The notes under the pieces: model-generated
Databases searched by the model: none
Seen by the model: only the letters and a program-made list of their open reading frames with translations
What the model was told of the DNA's origin: nothing
Shown: piece after piece, positions 62,582-64,000 of the stretch
Layout of the letters: each line of letters opens with the position of its first letter
Position numbering within the stretch: the stretch's first letter is position 1
Position numbers and translations under genes: made by a program
DNA from: Archilochus colubris
Lineage: Eukaryota; Chordata; Aves; Apodiformes; Trochilidae
DNA length: 64,000 nt
Assembly (NCBI GenBank): GCA_023079485.1
Contig: CM041083.1
Coordinates: forward strand, 155,824,552 to 155,888,551
Direction of reading: 5' to 3'

Positions 62582-63342
62582 TGTCACAGTATAATGCTGG
62601 GCCTGCAATTAACAAATGACAGATGGTCTCTATTAATCCCCTTTGCCTGATAGAGAAAGGAGACAAAAAGGGATAGAGACTTACAGGTTGGAAACTAAAC
62701 TGCACATCCTTGATGAAAGAGTAATGATGAAAAGAACAATTTTTAAATATATACAAATATACCTGAAAACAGTATCATGTTCCTCTCCAATTTTCCCCAA
62801 TAATGCTCATGTCACCATGGAGGCTTCAAGGCAGACCCTATAAAAATCCCAGGCTGGAGTCCTGAAAACAGTGGCAGACAGGAGCTGTATGCAGGAACAT
62901 ATGGATTCAGGAAGGCACAGATTGGCATCAAAGGCAGACAGATGAATGTAATCCTATCAGGATGCTGGCCCTGGATGAAGAAGCCTTAACCCTCATGATC
63001 CCTCAAATTTGTATCAAAAATGATGCATATGGGATGGAATACTGCTTTTTGTCAATTTTGGTCACCTGTGAGCTCCACTCCTTAAAGGAGAACTGGAGGC
63101 GTTGTCCCTTTACTCTCTCCTTCTGAAGAATAAGATGTTTCTCAGAACCAGACATTGGCCTTGGTGCTGCATACCATTATCCAGCTGTAACTATAAACAT
63201 CATGTGTTATCAGTCCTAGAAGCTGACACTGAGTGAGGAACATACCTTTAACTTCAGCAAGTGCAGCTACTCAGAAGAGATTCAGCTGAAAGGAAAATCA
63301 CAAGAAAGAAAATTGGTTCTAACCTGGCTAAAACTAGGGGAA
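62582..63342 (-). mobile_element. Near full-length LTR, family B (endogenous retrovirus relic)
   Basis: About 760 bp in minus orientation. Its 3' end at 62582 reads ...ACTGTGACA (minus strand, ending CA). Its 5' end near 63342 corresponds to the TGTCCTGG start of the copy at 5975, although here the TG itself is mutated. The 5' half aligns to 5975-6345 and the 3' half to 48632-49021, so this copy bridges the two fragments. No target duplication is visible and there is no adjoining retroviral coding sequence. The 66-codon frame at 62643-62843 is incidental. Confidence 0.85.
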
Positions 63343-64000
63343 AAATTATTAAAAACCAATAAATAAATTTCTGCTCATTTTAGGAAATCCTAACTGATTT
63401 GCAGGAGGGTATCGTGTAACATATCAAGAACAGACATACAACAAAACCAAAACCAAACCAAGCCAACAACCATTTCCTGTAATTTTAATCTGAAAATATC
63501 ACTTTTATGTGTTTGTCAAATTTACTTTTGGAACAGTCGATTGTTAAGTTGGCTGTTTAATAAAATGTCCAGAGATAAAAATAGTTTAAGTTTATAGCTT
63601 ATTCTACAGTTTTAATATTGTATTTAATACTGTCTGTTCATTTCATACCATGGTAGCTATATTTTCCATCTTCCTCAATTGAAATATAAGAGATTAAACA
63701 GATTTGTCCATCTATATTTCAATGGTTATACAAAGTATAACATCTAAACCATTGAAACAGTAATCTAAACAATTTCCTTAAATAAAATAATTAATGAATA
63801 CTGTCTATCCATGACCTTTTTCCAATTGCATTGTACTTGTATTTGTATATTCATCTTCATTATACCTGATGAAATTCAAAGTAATTGTACACAGTAGTGT
63901 GGAAGATCCTTAGTATTGCTTGTCTGTAAAAAATACAACTCTAATGAAAAATATTGTCTAGCTTGCTCTTTTCAGTTTTAAGTAAATAACTAGGAATGCA
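63343..64000. other. Intergenic, AT-rich, nothing recognised
   Basis: A short CAAAAC/CCAAA-rich stretch at about 63440-63470. Nothing else recognised up to the window end. Confidence 0.55.

Noticed and set aside
1..64000. Prokaryote-type systems (operons, CRISPR arrays, IS elements, tRNA clusters)
   Set aside because: Composition, CR1 LINEs, LTRs and microsatellites show vertebrate nuclear DNA; tandem repeats here have no spacer-repeat structure and no tRNA-like cloverleaf was recognised.

Overview
The window looks like non-coding vertebrate nuclear DNA, almost certainly from a bird. The diagnostic content is a set of CR1 (chicken repeat 1) LINE copies with the avian-type 3' end, a short repeat of the octamer ATTCTATG. 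Alongside these are several retroviral LTR remnants of kinds I associate with neognath birds. I see no Alu, B1 or MIR-type SINE landscape. The DNA is AT-rich and CpG-poor, with no recognisable host exon, CpG island, tRNA, rRNA or CRISPR array. It reads as a gene desert or a very large intron; the species cannot be named from the sequence.

Layout. 0.1-0.3 kb is a CCTCT pentamer tract. 1.2-4.2 kb holds the best element, a 5'-truncated but nearly intact CR1 on the minus strand that carries endonuclease and reverse transcriptase domains broken only by two frameshifts and one stop. 6.0-7.1 kb is a 5' LTR fragment running into a roughly 610 bp GGAA purine tract. 11.8-12.8 kb is an old CR1. 12.8-26.6 kb is AT-rich DNA without recognisable transposons. 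26.6-27.3 kb has a CT repeat and an LTR fragment, and 28.85-29.84 kb an internally deleted CR1. 33.25-35.12 kb is a CR1 nested inside an older CR1. 37.49-38.64 kb is a complete solo LTR. Small CR1 relics lie at 36.2, 42.9, 44.3 and 44.6 kb. 48.6-49.0 kb is an LTR 3' half. 50.6-51.45 kb is an old CR1 split by a compact 200 bp LTR, followed by a run of 43 A. 53.6-57.6 kb holds four CR1 pieces and 59.7 kb a CR1 3' end. 60.5-61.1 kb and 62.6-63.3 kb are LTRs.

Nothing here forms a working pathway. The only protein-coding signals are decayed CR1 ORF2 copies; most other open frames are by-products of simple repeats or LTRs. The informative biology is in how the repeats interact: two nested insertions, two CR1 copies sharing the same inactivating changes, two LTR families present three times each, and several perfect inverted repeats. 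I did not find a convincing new functional system. Family names come from remembered consensus patterns and from comparing copies within the window, not from a database search.
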